From: Rhyacophila brunnea
Taxonomy: Eukaryota; Arthropoda; Insecta; Trichoptera; Rhyacophilidae
Length of the DNA: 64,000 nt
Direction of reading: 5' to 3'
NCBI GenBank assembly: GCA_022495005.1
Contig: JAGYXB010001966.1
Coordinates: forward strand, 434,001-498,000
How positions within the stretch are numbered: position 1 is the first letter of the stretch; the number at the start of each line of letters is the position of its first letter. Position numbers and translations under genes: made by a program. This document shows positions 11,778-22,651 of the stretch, in pieces. The notes under the pieces are model-generated. The model was not told the origin of the DNA and made no database searches. It saw only the letters and a list, made by a program, of their open reading frames with translations.

Positions 11778-11835
11778 CGCTTGCGGCATCCAGTAAATGG
11801 GCCGCGCCATCTATGGGTCTCTTTTCAAAGTCATG
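11778..11835 (+). repeat. Direct repeat flanking a hairpin, copy 2
   Basis: Partner of 11412-11469. The plus-strand open frame of 80 codons starting at 11797 runs through this repeat and has no family motif, so it is not annotated as a gene. Confidence 0.8.
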
Positions 11836-12282
11836 CCGCTATACCCTCTGGATCTGGAGACGTCTCGCCGACGATCCAGGACTAGATCTTATGGAGTTAC
11901 GAGTCGGTCTTCCTTGGGCGTCTTCGTTTTCTATCATAAAGTACCTATCTGTTATTATAATGACAAATATATTGGATTTCGCTTGAAAAATTGTGTGATA
12001 CTTTTGCAGTCATACTGTAACCATCTTCTACGTACTTAGCATCTTCTACGTTTTCAATGCACTCAGGGAAGACTTCAAATTAAATTTGCATGGAGTAAAA
12101 CTCTAGCAAACAGAATACTACTTATTCCAACAAAATGATTTTAAATGAGTTGGAACTTTTACGCGAGTCTGTTTTTGAAATAATCGCATGCTGACATTTT
12201 GTGTGTTCGTTTGTTCAGCAGCTATTCAAAATTGATCATAAAAAGACAGTTTATCTAGATTTTCTTTTTACTTACTTACTAC

Positions 12283-12690
12283 TTACTTCACCCTGTCACG
12301 CCTAAGCGTTAAGGCATAGGGTACAAGGTCACGCCACTTCCTTCGGTTAATCCCCAATTCTCGAGAGCCTCCCGCCATACGAGACATATATTTATATCGC
12401 TGAAATGTGAGGAAGGGCCGTACCATAAGACCTTGTTCACATGACGCGTACATGTGATCTCATTTAACCGTCCATATCTAATCGCTCCCTGACGACTGTC
12501 GCGCGTGGTTAAAGTACAGGTGACTCATTGAGCTGTCCACATGCAGTCGCACCGCATTGCGGCACGCGTCACCTGGGCAAGCTCTCAGTGTACAGACTGT
12601 TGCACTCTCTGAAGGCATCCTGAACACATTTCCCAGACATGCGTAGCGTCTCTTCGTAATTACTTCAATCACCGAGGACTGCCGTGTTCA
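12283..12690 (-). mobile_element. LINE C-terminal fragment
   Basis: The minus strand encodes ITKRRYACLGNVFRMPSE, the RR..YLGHVLRMP signature found near the C-terminus of many non-LTR reverse transcriptases, followed after stops by a region ending in an (AAGT)n-like tail at 12283-12300 that would be the 3' end. Related pieces lie at 780-870 and at 59317-59395 (CTCATTGAGCTGTCCAC shared). Broken by several stops. Confidence 0.55.
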
Positions 12691-12699
12691 TTCGTGAAC

Positions 12700-13260
12700 T
12701 CTAGTGTTTGTAATGCGCTCGCACCTTTCTTTTTAAAGCCATTTAAATCCAATATATGTTCATATGAGCACTATGATGCCTGGCTCCCAAAATGACATCG
12801 CAATAAAAAATAATATAAATTTTAATCAAATGCTTAATTATGACACATTTAATAATATGTAATTGAATTCCTTATAACTTGCATAAATAAAATAAAAATT
12901 TTCATTTACGACCACTTAAGTTAGGTCAGTTTAATTGATTTTTTTTATATTGTCCATAATATTATTATTGTCTTGAATAAATAACATTTGTTGGTAAAAA
13001 TATTTCATAAAATTGTGTATTTGTATCAATTAAAAATATGCCGTTGATGCGGATGACTCAGGTCCTGATTATTATTGAACTATGTGAATTAGGTATTGGA
13101 TTAAGACTGTTTTATTTCAATTAAAAAAATATCTTTCCAGTATAAATTAACAGTTAACACCATTATAGAAATTAATTTAATGGTAACTGTGTTTCTAACT
13201 AGCTTATTATCGAAAACCATTTCTGCGTATAATTATTGAAAATTTAGTTAGAAAAGGGGA
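12700..13260. other. No recognisable feature
   Basis: AT-rich DNA, nothing supported. Confidence 0.5.
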
Positions 13261-13261
13261 G

Positions 13262-13451
13262 GCGGCTCTCGTGGTGCAGTGCGTAAGGTGCTTGCCTTCC
13301 ACCCGAATGTTCCTGGGTTCGATTCCCGGCCAGGACACACAATATTTACGTGTTTTTCTCAAAGTCTGGGTGTTTGTGGTTGTTCAAAATTATTAACAAC
13401 CACCTTGTGCGAAAAATCAAAGACATGGTTATTAATAATTCAAAAAAAAAA
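13262..13451 (+). mobile_element. tRNA-derived SINE, family A, copy 1
   Basis: The head resembles a tRNA: CTCGTGGTGCAGTGCGTAAG at the A-box position and GGGTTCGATTCCC as a perfect B box about 45 bp later. Then a family-specific body (TTTTTCTCAAAG, CAACCACCTTG) and an A-rich tail ending at 13451. The same arrangement occurs at 15327. RNA polymerase III would initiate at the head. The D-arm mismatches and the long body argue against a functional tRNA gene. Confidence 0.85.
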
Positions 13452-13459
13452 TCGACTGG

Positions 13460-14650
13460 GTACCTATTTGGTGTAATTTGATTTTAAATTTAAAATACTT
13501 ACCACATTTGGTTTTTTTTTTTTACATTTGGTACATTACATAATGGATACCCACTATTAAGTCATTCAGAAAAAAACATTAAATTATTCAGATTTCGAAC
13601 AATAGTTTCAATACTTGATTTTTTACTTAGTAACATGGTTTTTACGTTCTGCTATATTGTATTAATTTTTTATATAAACAAGAATTAACTGTACTCTGTG
13701 TCAGTTTGCATCTGACATTAATTTGTGAGTGCGCATAGTGCCTTAAGATGCCGAAAGGCGAAACTTGGGTAGCGAAAAAATACTCAAATGCAATAGTACA
13801 AAACTTAAACTAAACTAATAAGAAAATTTATTTATTTTACAATTATTGCAATATTGACCATCATAATAATATATCTATAATGCACACAATTATAATTTTA
13901 TTTGTAATGAAGTTCATATTAATATCTGGTTAGTATTTGTATTTAATTTATACACACATTTAACCCTTATTTATTCTTGGTCGTTCCCGCATGACTGAGG
14001 ATCATGACGACCTTAAAATTCCATCATCTTCTGAGCGATCAACACTTTTCATCCCTCTTGGTCTTTTGCTTCTCTCAAGGCAGGGTGAAGGCTGTCTCCT
14101 TCACTGGGTTAATTCAGCACGCTGATGTTCTTTCTCTGCTTCGCCTTTCCTGGAAGCTAACCAAAACCATCAGTCTTTCCAGGTGATAACCGGTCCATGT
14201 CAAACCACATAATGTGTCTCAGACATATGAATTAGCCAGAGCCGTTCCTTTATCTGGAGTAAGACATATTGTCAAGAGCCGTTTCTTTATACATATTCTG
14301 AAGTAGCCTATCATTACAACAATCCCAACAAATCTCACTTGTGACGTAGTCATCATTCAAGTTTCAGAAAAAGTGCTATTTTGACATTGTTTTGGCAAGC
14401 TAACAAAAAAGTTGTGTCTATCACAGACAAAGAGATACTTAATGAGTTTTCTTAATTAGCTGACATACGAGAATATTGGTTTCACATCTCGTTCAAATAC
14501 ATCGTATCTACAAAGTGGTCAATAGTATTTAGATGGTCAATAATACTATAGGTCAATCATTCTTTTGTTTATTGAAATCAAACTGACAGCTGTTATTTGT
14601 CGTTCGATCTATTGATGCATGATACGACCATTCAGAACCATTACTTGAAA
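13460..14650. other. Mostly AT-rich; unidentified GC-richer block at 13960-14330
   Basis: Between about 13963 and 14330 base composition rises (GTTCCCGCATGACTGAGG, CTTCGCCTTTCCTGG) and a 60-codon plus-strand frame runs at 14004-14186. I do not recognise it. It may be a remnant of an unidentified repeat. Confidence 0.3.
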
Positions 14651-14659
14651 TAGATATTT

Positions 14660-15105
14660 TTACAACGTTTTTCTTTGCTCGTATTCTTATTTGTCCCGTA
14701 ACAATCTTGCAATTTATGTTTAACTAACTTCCCGACTAGCTAGACATTTGAAACTTTTTGAATATATTAGAACACGATGCCAATGCATTTTTAAAAAATA
14801 CTTTTAGCCATCTTTAAGTGGAATTGAATTCATTTTCAGTTAATTCTGTTTTGTATGAAAAGTTATTTCGACACCATTATTTTTTGCTAAGCGGATGGTC
14901 CTAGCAACTAAATTATTATTATATACGTGCGTTACTATGGAAATATAAATGTCAAAATGACATTTCAGTATTATTTCTATCAAGTAACATTTGTTTTTGA
15001 TCGTTTAAGCTAGTCAAGTTTATATGAATCAACAGAAAATTTAAAAATGTTTTAAGTATATAAAAAAAGTTCTTATTATCTTGTAATTATTATTTAACTA
15101 TGTGA
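14660..15105 (+). repeat. Dispersed repeat, partner of 62285-62750
   Basis: Long co-linear similarity to 62285-62750: shared blocks include CTCGTATTCTT-TTTGTCC, TAGCTAGACATTTGAAACTT, AACACGATGCCAATGCATTT, and TCAACAGAAAATTTAAAAA. Both lack coding frames and terminal repeats that I can define. Identity is moderate, so it is an old repeat or a segmental duplication. Confidence 0.8.
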
Positions 15106-15326
15106 TCATCGATCAGATTCGTGAGTGAAATACAGATTTAATGATGCTTTTTTCGTAGCATTGACAGAGCAGAGACCCGGATAGTTTGGATGTCAGGTAG
15201 AGCCGGTAAAAAAACAGCAATTTTGATTTGATCCATCTATTTAGAAGAAGCTTTATCTTATCCTTCAGCCGTACAATACACCACTAATTTTTCCAAGTTT
15301 TCATAGTCTGCAAGCTACAAGTATCA

Positions 15327-15494
15327 GGCTGCTCTCGTGGTTCAGTGGATAAGGCACTGGCCCTCCGCCCAAGAGTTCTGGGTTCGATTCCCAGTGAGGA
15401 CACAATATTTATGTGTTTTTCTCAAAGCCTGAGTGTTTGTGATTGTCCAAAATTACTAACAACCACCTTGTACGAAAAAGCAAGGACATGGTTA
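15327..15494 (+). mobile_element. tRNA-derived SINE, family A, copy 2 (interrupted)
   Basis: The head reads GTGGTTCAGTGGATAAGG (A-box region) and GGGTTCGATTCCC (B box), followed by the family body. It stops at GGTTATTAA, where the foldback element at 15499-16664 is inserted; the missing tail TAATTC plus oligo-A resumes at 16669 and runs to about 16690. Copy 1 at 13262 shows the uninterrupted sequence. Confidence 0.85.
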
Positions 15495-15498
15495 TTAA

Positions 15499-16664
15499 GG
15501 GGGGACATGCTCGTCGATGGTCAAAATTGAGTTTTTATTGTATATTCAAACCATGATCCTGGACACTCCTTAAACGTTGTAGATGATCTATATATATACT
15601 TTTGAAGCCTTATTATCCTTTATAGTTATTTTAAACATTTGATGACTGCGTGAAGTATTTTTGTTACATAAAATAGTATTCTTTTAAACCTCTCGCTCTA
15701 ATGTTTTAGAATATAGTCATATTTCGGTACAGAACTGTGCAGTGGTTTTAAGATTTTTTACATTTATTAATTTTTAAACGCATTTATAAAACCATTAGCA
15801 TAATTTATTACGAGATAATTTTTGTAAAATATTCACGATAAAAAATTATGTTGATAATCTCTGTGATCCCAAATTTGACAAGAATTAGGCATTTTATTAT
15901 TCAAAAAATCGGCAAGATTAACACATTTTAAGATGATTCTAAGGATATTTATTATAAGCTATGTCTTTGACCATTCAAGTGTGATAAACATCTTATGAAT
16001 AATGATTGCTTTATAATAATTATTGACCTAGAATAAGGTAGTGTTTTTTTGAAATACGCCATTTCTTTTGTCATTCCCCAGTGGTTAAGCTACAACATAC
16101 GGCCGTAGCCATAAATTGACAAACTATAATTGAAGTAGGGAGTAAAATGATATTGACGCGTGTGTTTGAACATGTACCGTTTAAAAAAATAAAAAAAAAT
16201 TCGGTTAGGTACATGTTCAAACACGCGCGTTAACATAATTTTACTCCCTACTTTAATTATAGTTTGTCATTTTATGGCTACGGCCGTATTAACCACTAGG
16301 GAATGACAAAAGAAATGGCGTATTTCAAAAAAACACTACCTTATTCTTAGGTCAATAATTAATATAAAGCAATCATTCATAAAATGTTTACCACACTTGA
16401 ATGGTCAAAGACATCTTCTAATATAATATTAATTTTGCAGAATTCAAATAAATTATCGTGAATATTATCAATATTTAAAATAAATTAAAATATATAAATG
16501 AAAATATTAATGTAACAAATAAAATACTGCATCATAAAAAATACAATCATCAATATTTCTAAGGATAATAAAACTATATAAATAGATTATCTACAATCAT
16601 CCAGGATCATGGTTTGAAAATACAATAAAAACTCAATTTTGACCTTCGACGAGCATGTCCCCCC
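15499..16664. mobile_element. TTAA-flanked long foldback element (copy 1)
   Basis: Almost the entire 1166 bp is one inverted repeat: the left arm starts GGGGGGACATGCTCGTCG and the right arm ends CGACGAGCATGTCCCCCC. The arms meet at an A-rich centre flanked by CATGTTCAAACACGCG motifs near 16165-16230. TTAA stands on both sides (15495-15498, 16665-16668). No protein is encoded, so a transposase must act in trans; TTAA duplication is known for piggyBac, Kolobok and Sola3-like elements and I cannot choose among them. Transcription through it would give a long double-stranded RNA. Confidence 0.9.
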
Positions 16665-17091
16665 TTAATAATTCTAAAAAAAAAAAACTACAAATATGCG
16701 ACTGCTTGCCTCTATGCTGTATTGTAAAGTTGGAATAATACAGTCCAATAACTAAACTTTCATTTGTATCTCTCAAAGATAAAAAAATATATTTTTTTTT
16801 TTAATTGTTACTACATCATAATAATATATGCGAGGATTTCGTCTTTATATAATAATATACAATGTTACAATATTATTTCAATCAATGAGCTTAAGTCTTT
16901 GCTACCTGTATTAATTATAGTCTTCCGTAGGTAAATATTAAGTAGTTATATAATATACAATACAAACAACACATAATATTATATTTGAAATCGAGATTAA
17001 ATCGTAACCTCACTTAAAATTAATAAACTGTTATTTAATATTGGAGTCAGAACTACTTGAAATAACTTTCAATAATATAGTCAGTAGCATT

Positions 17092-17295
17092 GTCATCATC
17101 AGTTGGGGTCGATAAACTGCTAGATGAAAACCCCCCTTAGCTCCCTCCACTCTTCTTGATTCCCAGTTCTTTGATGTCACGTGCATCCACTGAACTTTAT
17201 CAATTCGTCTATCAAGCGGGTTTTAGAGTATCCCTGTGGGCGTTTAGTACCCCATTGTTATTTCATTTGCTTAGCGACCTCTTGTGACATCACGC
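17092..17295 (-). mobile_element. RTE LINE 3'-end fragment
   Basis: Begins CATCATCAGTTGGGGTCGAT, then a CTGCTAGATGAAAACC segment, the inverted 3' tail seen in the RTE insertion at 56697 (CATCATTATCAGCCGGGGTC, CTGCTAGATGAAGACC). The reverse strand would end with TGATGA, typical for RTE elements. Heavily mutated. Confidence 0.65.
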
Positions 17296-17299
17296 AGGT

Positions 17300-17500
17300 A
17301 CTGATTCTTGTCTGAATAATCAAAAATGACCTCCCATTGTGTCTTAAGTGTAAAGTGTTCAATCAATGTGTGCATGTAAAACGTGGACTCTTAATGTAAG
17401 AGAAATCTATAAATTACAAGTAGCGCAACTTGGCATGGAAAGGTAAAGATCACCAAATAAACCAATGCATAAGAAAGCCATACTATCATGTAATTATTAA
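17300..17500 (+). mobile_element. RTE LINE fragment, opposite orientation
   Basis: TCAATCAATGTGTGCATGTAAAACGTGGAC and the following GTAGCGCAACTTGGCATGGA parallel 51345-51445, which encodes FNQCVLPVITYACETWTF and LRVAQRGMERCMLG. This copy is frameshifted and too worn to translate. It lies head to head with the fragment at 17092-17295. Confidence 0.6.
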
Positions 17501-17574
17501 AATAAAGAAGAAACAATAAACAGTTCTGTGTTTATTAATCAAATAAGTACTTATGTAAAAAAACTATTTCCTTG

Positions 17575-17650
17575 ATTCAACGATAAAGACACAAGATTTG
17601 AGAATGTAACATTCTATATATTATTATTGAACATACATAATTTGAGAATA
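17575..17650 (-). repeat. Dispersed repeat X fragment
   Basis: Contains GACACAAGATTTGAGAATGT and TTGAACATACATAATTTGAG. The same blocks, inverted, frame the RTE insertion at 56655-57545, and worn copies occur at 19826-19890 and 31705-31800. No coding sequence. Confidence 0.6.
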
Positions 17651-17736
17651 TATCATGCATATAGCCACTAAAGAAATATAAGCACTTCATGTTTAGTTAA
17701 AATTAATTCGTAAAATTAAACCTAACTGATTTTTTT

Positions 17737-18420
17737 TAAACGGTACATGTTCAAACACGCGCGTTAACATGACCTTACTCCCTACTTCAGTTTTAGTTTG
17801 TCAATTTATGGCTACGGCTGTATATTGTAGCGTAACCACTGAAGAATGCCAAAAGAAATGGCGTATTTCAACAAAAATACTACCTTATTCTTAGGTCAAT
17901 AATTATTATAATGCAGTCATTATTCGTAGGATGTTAATCACACTTGAATGGTCAAAGACACAGCTTATAATTAATATCTTTAGAATTATCTTCAAATGTG
18001 TTAATCTTGCCCATTTTTTGAATAATAAAATGCCTAATTCTTGTTAAATTTGGGATCACAGATTATCAATATAATTTTTTATCGTAAATATTTCACTATA
18101 ATAATGTCGACATAAATTATACTAATAGTTATATAAATGCGTTTAAAAATTAATAAACGTAAAAAATCTTAACACCACAGCACACGTATGTACTGAAATA
18201 TGACTATATTCTAAAACATTAGAGCGAGAGGTTTAAAAGAATACTATTTTATGTAATACAAATACTTTATGCAGTCATCAAATGTTTAAAATAAATATAA
18301 AGGATAATAAAGCTTCAAAATTATATGACTAGATTATCTACAACGTTTAAGGAATGTCCAGGATCATGCTTTGAAAATAGAAAAAAGCTCCATTTTGACC
18401 TACGCTGAGCATGTCCCCCC
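17737..18420. mobile_element. TTAA foldback family, right half only
   Basis: Starts in the central motif (GGTACATGTTCAAACACGCG) and runs through the right arm to GAGCATGTCCCCCC, followed by TTAA at 18421-18424. The left arm is missing, so this is a half element made by deletion or by break at the palindrome centre. Inner arm carries the TACGCTGAGC variant, unlike copy 1 (TTCGACGAGC). Confidence 0.8.
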
Positions 18421-18424
18421 TTAA

Positions 18425-19036
18425 CCAATAGCAAACTCCACACTACACCACATTTGCTTCCATATGGAGAAGTATCGGGTAGCAACTAATACCTACTAAT
18501 TATTAAAACTATGATCTCGTATAGCGACGATAGATTAATTAATTATATTATGTTTGTAAACAATATTAAGTTTTGAATTCACGACTTCCGGGTCTTCATT
18601 ATGCTATCACTATGTACCCAATGAAAGTAATAATTTCGGATTATGCTGAAATTATTTATTGCCCTCAGCAGCTATGTTATGGGCGGTATAGCGGCCCTAT
18701 AGAATAAAAGAGATAATGAAACGGTTTAAATAATTGTGACAGTGCTGCGGTCGCAATTTATCGCCCCATTATGAAGCGGACGCCATTTTGTGTAACTCGC
18801 TCTTTAATAACCGCCATTTTGATTTAGTGAGTGTAACGTCACGTCAGATTTGTATGAATTCAATTTCGAATAATTAGAATTCAATTCGACGATTAAATGC
18901 ATATTGACATTCAGTTATATGTTTGTTGTTTCAACTACGATATGAAGCCGCATCAGAATTGAAATTCATTTCGTAATATTATTACATTAAATATAAAAAT
19001 ATTAGAGGTAAATTTATGTAATTTCTGGAATTAAAA
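18425..19036. other. Unassigned DNA with GC-richer block
   Basis: No gene recognised. Around 18770-18830 the motif CGCCATTTTG appears in GACGCCATTTTGTG and ACCGCCATTTTGAT. GCCAT is the core of Pho/YY1 sites, but two matches do not establish a regulatory element. Confidence 0.25.
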
Positions 19037-19044
19037 TTATTTTG

Positions 19045-19335
19045 GGTAAATATGCCGCAGATACCCGCATGAGATTTTATAACTTTCTTTTTAGATCAAA
19101 CTAAGCCTAACCTAACCTAACCTAACATAAGCTAACCAAACCTCACCTATTCCAACTTAATATAATCTTAGTTTGTGATAATGATGCATCAAAATGTATG
19201 AAAATTTCAAATTTTAAATTAACAATTAGTGAATCGATAAGCATCTGCGCCAACAGAAAAGGGTATTTAATATTGTCTACATGGAATAAATTGTATATTA
19301 TAAAAGCTAATGCGGGCATCTGCGGCACAATTACC
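19045..19335. mobile_element. TTAGG-cored MITE with perfect 8-bp target duplication
   Basis: The left end GGTAAATATGCCGCAGATAC is mirrored at the right by ATCTGCGGCACAATTACC (about 25 of 29 positions). The flanks TTATTTTG (19037-19044) and TTATTTTG (19336-19343) are identical, giving an 8-bp target duplication. An array of AACCT units lies inside at 19098-19146. No coding capacity. Eight-bp duplications occur in hAT, P and Merlin groups; the GG start is not the usual hAT end. Confidence 0.85.
19098..19146 (-). repeat. Interstitial TTAGG array inside MITE
   Basis: AACCTAACCTAACCTAAC followed by degenerate units; reads TTAGG on the minus strand. Lies within the element 19045-19335. Confidence 0.85.
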
Positions 19336-19373
19336 TTATTTTGTAATAATTGTATATACAAATCAGTAGTTGA

Positions 19374-19495
19374 CAATGGCGAGGTGTGGAGGTAGGCTGT
19401 TAAGAGTCGACATAAATAGTGCGCACTAAACTTTGTCAGTCATACTTATTTGTTTTGGTTGAAATAATAATACAATTTGTAGATCGCGCTGGTAG
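19374..19495 (+). mobile_element. CAGTGACGAAGG-type hAT MITE, left-end fragment
   Basis: CAATGGCGAGG followed by GTAGGCTGTTAAGAGTCGAC and ATAAATAGTGCGCACTAAAC matches the left 120 bp of the complete element 49999-50525. The right part is lost. Confidence 0.65.
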
Positions 19496-19887
19496 TGACA
19501 TCCCTAGGAAAAGTGCCGCCGCAAATTTAGAATTCCGTCCCTTTCATGTTAAGTTTAAAATTATTAATCTAAAAATTCTTCAGGTACCTACTTAACTATT
19601 TTAATATTTATTTTTGTCTATCTTAAACAGATAAATACCTACAGCTTTAAATTGAAATACTCACCAATCTACTGAGAAGTAGTGCATTTCCATAAAATTT
19701 ACTCTCAGACACTTGTAGTTTTTGGTCCATGGAGGTCTGTGATAGGTTTGGAGGTATCCTTGTGATAAACCGCCCTTACAACATTATAACAAAGAGTATT
19801 ACAATACAACAGTAGTTATGTCAATAAACGATTTCTTTTATTCAACGAATAATTCACAAGATCTGAAAATATAACATTCCATATTAT

Positions 19888-20008
19888 GGGTTTGAAAATC
19901 CCGAAATCCTGAATGCTGAAATCCCGAATGGCCGAAATCCCGAAAGCCTAAATCCCGAAAGCCGAAATCCCAAAGACCGAAATCCTGAATGCTGAAATCC
20001 CGAAAAAT
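19888..20008. repeat. Short-period tandem repeat
   Basis: Roughly 14-16 bp units of the form CCGAAATCCCGAAAG, about eight copies with drift (CCTGAATGCTGAAATCCC). The minus strand is open through it and reads as a degenerate FRDFG-type peptide repeat, which I attribute to the tandem DNA, not to a gene. Confidence 0.85.
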
Positions 20009-20960
20009 AAAAAAAATACAAACAGTAATAATTATCAACAACTACTAACTCGAAAGCAAAAAATACTACTTTTTATAAAAGAAAATGCAATAGTTAAAAA
20101 AAAATTGTCTGAGGTGTTTTCAAAGTATGTATGTTCAATAGTGATGTTGTTAGGACTCTGAATGCTTCGATTATATTTTAAACTAAGATGTCAATACTTT
20201 CCAATGAAGCGATCGCATGGTATGCCCATAAAAATAATATATAGCCTCTGTGCAATGCATGACCTACCTACCCCTACGGGACATCACTGCATATAGTGGT
20301 AAGACGTGTCATAGATTTTTTTTCTCTCATAGTCATATTTTTGCTTCACATCCGCTTTCTGCTCTGATGCTCGATCCCCGATAATAATAATATACAAACT
20401 TGTTCACTGTTTCTAGATTTTGTGGTGTATTTGTTACTGGTAGTAGGTTAGCCCGATCGATATACTTACATTAACTTGTACATTTCTAAATGTTAAATAA
20501 TTTAAATTTCAACAGTTTTTAATACCCACTGTCCGTAAGTTAGCGAGCGTGAAATATATCGTATTTTTAAAGTGTTTTCGTAACACTTTTAAGCTCATAA
20601 AATATTACTGCGGACACTAAAAACCGGTGACATTGATGCGAAAATTAAAACGTATTTTTCGTTATTTTCAAAAGCGGCTATCTGCGTTCGGGGCGACCCT
20701 TGTCAACTGTATTTGCAATTAAAATCTCGCCAATCTGAACTGCCGATTTAATGTCGTAATATGGGTCTCTCCAATCTATTATACAAACTGTTTTTAGTCT
20801 TTAAAAAACGATCAAAATTTTAGAAATACATCCCAAGTTAAAATATGCAGGGAATTAAAATAAGTAAAATGTGCCTCAAATTTGGTTAAATGAATAAATC
20901 TTTTTTTTATATGAAATTGTTTTTTTATTAAATATTGAAAAAAAAAATACATATAATATT

Positions 20961-21035
20961 CACCATCATCATCATCATCATGTATGGCACCACAACCCTT
21001 GGCGGATCTTGGCCTCCTTCAAAAACTATATCCAC
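20961..21035 (-). mobile_element. LINE 3' terminus
   Basis: CATCATCATCATCATCATG followed by TATGGCACCACAACCCTTGG and CGGATCTTGGCCTCC. On the minus strand this is a short 3' untranslated end closing with ATG repeats, a pattern shared by several insect LINE families. Only the tail is left. Confidence 0.5.
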
Positions 21036-21042
21036 CCTGAAC

Positions 21043-21785
21043 GATCTAGCTCCGGAAATGTGTACGTATGCAGTTCGCCGTATCACACTTCACCGTGAAA
21101 TGTTGTATCGGAAATATCGTCTATTCAATTCTAAACTATCCCAAACGCCAAATCATAAAATATGCAGGAAAGCGAAATTTAGAAATTATGAACCTATACT
21201 TAATTCAATTTAGTTCTGTAATATCGAAATATTAAAAAAATATTTTTTGTGTTTCAAATTACAATAAATTTCGGGGAATATTTTCCAATTTCAAATTTAT
21301 GAAAAAATCAATACATTGGCAAATAATGTCACTTAGGATACTTAAGAAGTGGCATGAAAATTATTGTTTCTTAAATTCAATATAATCCTATGCATTTAGG
21401 TTTATACAGACTGTCCAACCTCTTTGGGTCGTATAGTACTGACATAAAATCATGTTTAAATTAAACATGGTTCTTGTCGGCTTACAGGAACCCAGCGGCA
21501 ATTTTTTTTTTTAAATAACCTATAGGTATAGGTACTGGATTTTTTGTTAGGTTAGGTTAGGTAAAATATCAAATCGAACATTATCAAATTTAATATCTGA
21601 TAACAATTAATAATGATACCGTTATTATCAGGTATTTGAAACCAATTAACACCGAATTAATGTTCATATTAAATCTAATAAAATTGGAACATTATTGTCT
21701 GCAATACTCCACGAACAACGCGTATTTTTTTTTCATCTCAGTGCTATACAGATGAAAGCTTACGGCGAACTGTACTACGGTGAAA
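21043..21785. mobile_element. Worn inverted-repeat element containing a TTAGG run
   Basis: GTATGCAGTTCGCCGTATCA near 21065 is mirrored near 21755 by TTACGGCGAACTGTACTACG; TTCACCGTGAAAT and CGGTGAAATAT lie beside them. TTAGGTTAGGTTAGG sits inside at 21549-21571. The end sequence also resembles the better foldback at 29828-30227 (CAGTTC..CG, CACCGTG). Borders are approximate. Confidence 0.4.
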
Positions 21786-22022
21786 TATAATACCTATAAA
21801 TTACATGTAACCCTCAAGCCCAAGTCCTCTCTTGCCCTCGGGGGTTACGTACATAGCCCGCCTTACTGGTATTCTAAACACGTGGCCGATCTAGCGCAGT
21901 GTCTATATTTTCATATGCCACGTCCTGATATTTTTGCCCCTATAAAAAGTGTACAGCTCCTCATTATACTTTAACCTCTATACGCCACTTTCTTGAACAG
22001 ATTCTTCTCAAATCTCTCATAT

Positions 22023-22575
22023 TTAAGATATCAATATTTTTCTAATCCTGCTAGGTGAAAATTTTTTTTTTTTGCGCAGAAGAGTTAACGGGACTGAGAA
22101 AAAACTCAGGATGTCATGAAAGAAATGTTGTTGACGAATACCGTTTGTGATGTTTTCGTTCGGTATTGCAATCCCTAGACAGGGGATATTCTCGAATGCT
22201 TTCTCGATGATGCATTCAAATCCCAAAACTGCCAACTTCTCTTTAAATGTAAGTTTAACATTTACGTATTTTTTCCTCTCAAATATTATATTATGCGGGA
22301 CGTTGCTACTCGAAGCCAAAAATAGTCTTTCGCATTTTTTTTCACTAGGCAGGCATCTACTTAATATGCGAATACGTTCCCAACCAACACGGTGGTGTGA
22401 AAATGTGACAATGGAAAAGTACAAAAAACCTCGTTTTCAATTTACTCGAAGCATTATGCCCTTAGAGTGCTTTTCTGTGAATAAAATTAACTTTTTGAAT
22501 TGTGTAATATGCTTTAGAATTAATAAACTCAGCCGCGATAAATATAATCGCATTGTTTTAGTGTTGTATAATTAA
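22023..22575. other. Two long overlapping antisense open frames, unrecognised
   Basis: The minus strand is open for 133 codons (22424 to 22023) and the plus strand for 142 codons (22147 to 22575), unusually long for this AT-rich DNA. The minus frame contains KCERLFLASSSN and KLTFKEKLAVLGFECIIE, which look protein-like, but I recognise no family. GGTATTGCAATCCCTAG at 22163-22180 matches the terminus of the hAT-like element at 50786-51974, so part may be transposon-derived. Confidence 0.25.
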
Positions 22576-22651
22576 ATTTCTTTCGTTGAAAAGCGAATGC
22601 AGTAATTAATATTGTGGGATTCATAAATAGATATTAATATATATATATATA

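Noticed and set aside
13262..13336. A tRNA gene
   Set aside because: The B box is perfect, but the A-box region and stems are imperfect and the same body and A tail recur at 15327; it is a SINE head.
18770..18830. A Polycomb response-like element with two GCCAT motifs
   Set aside because: Two short matches are expected by chance; no cluster of partner motifs.
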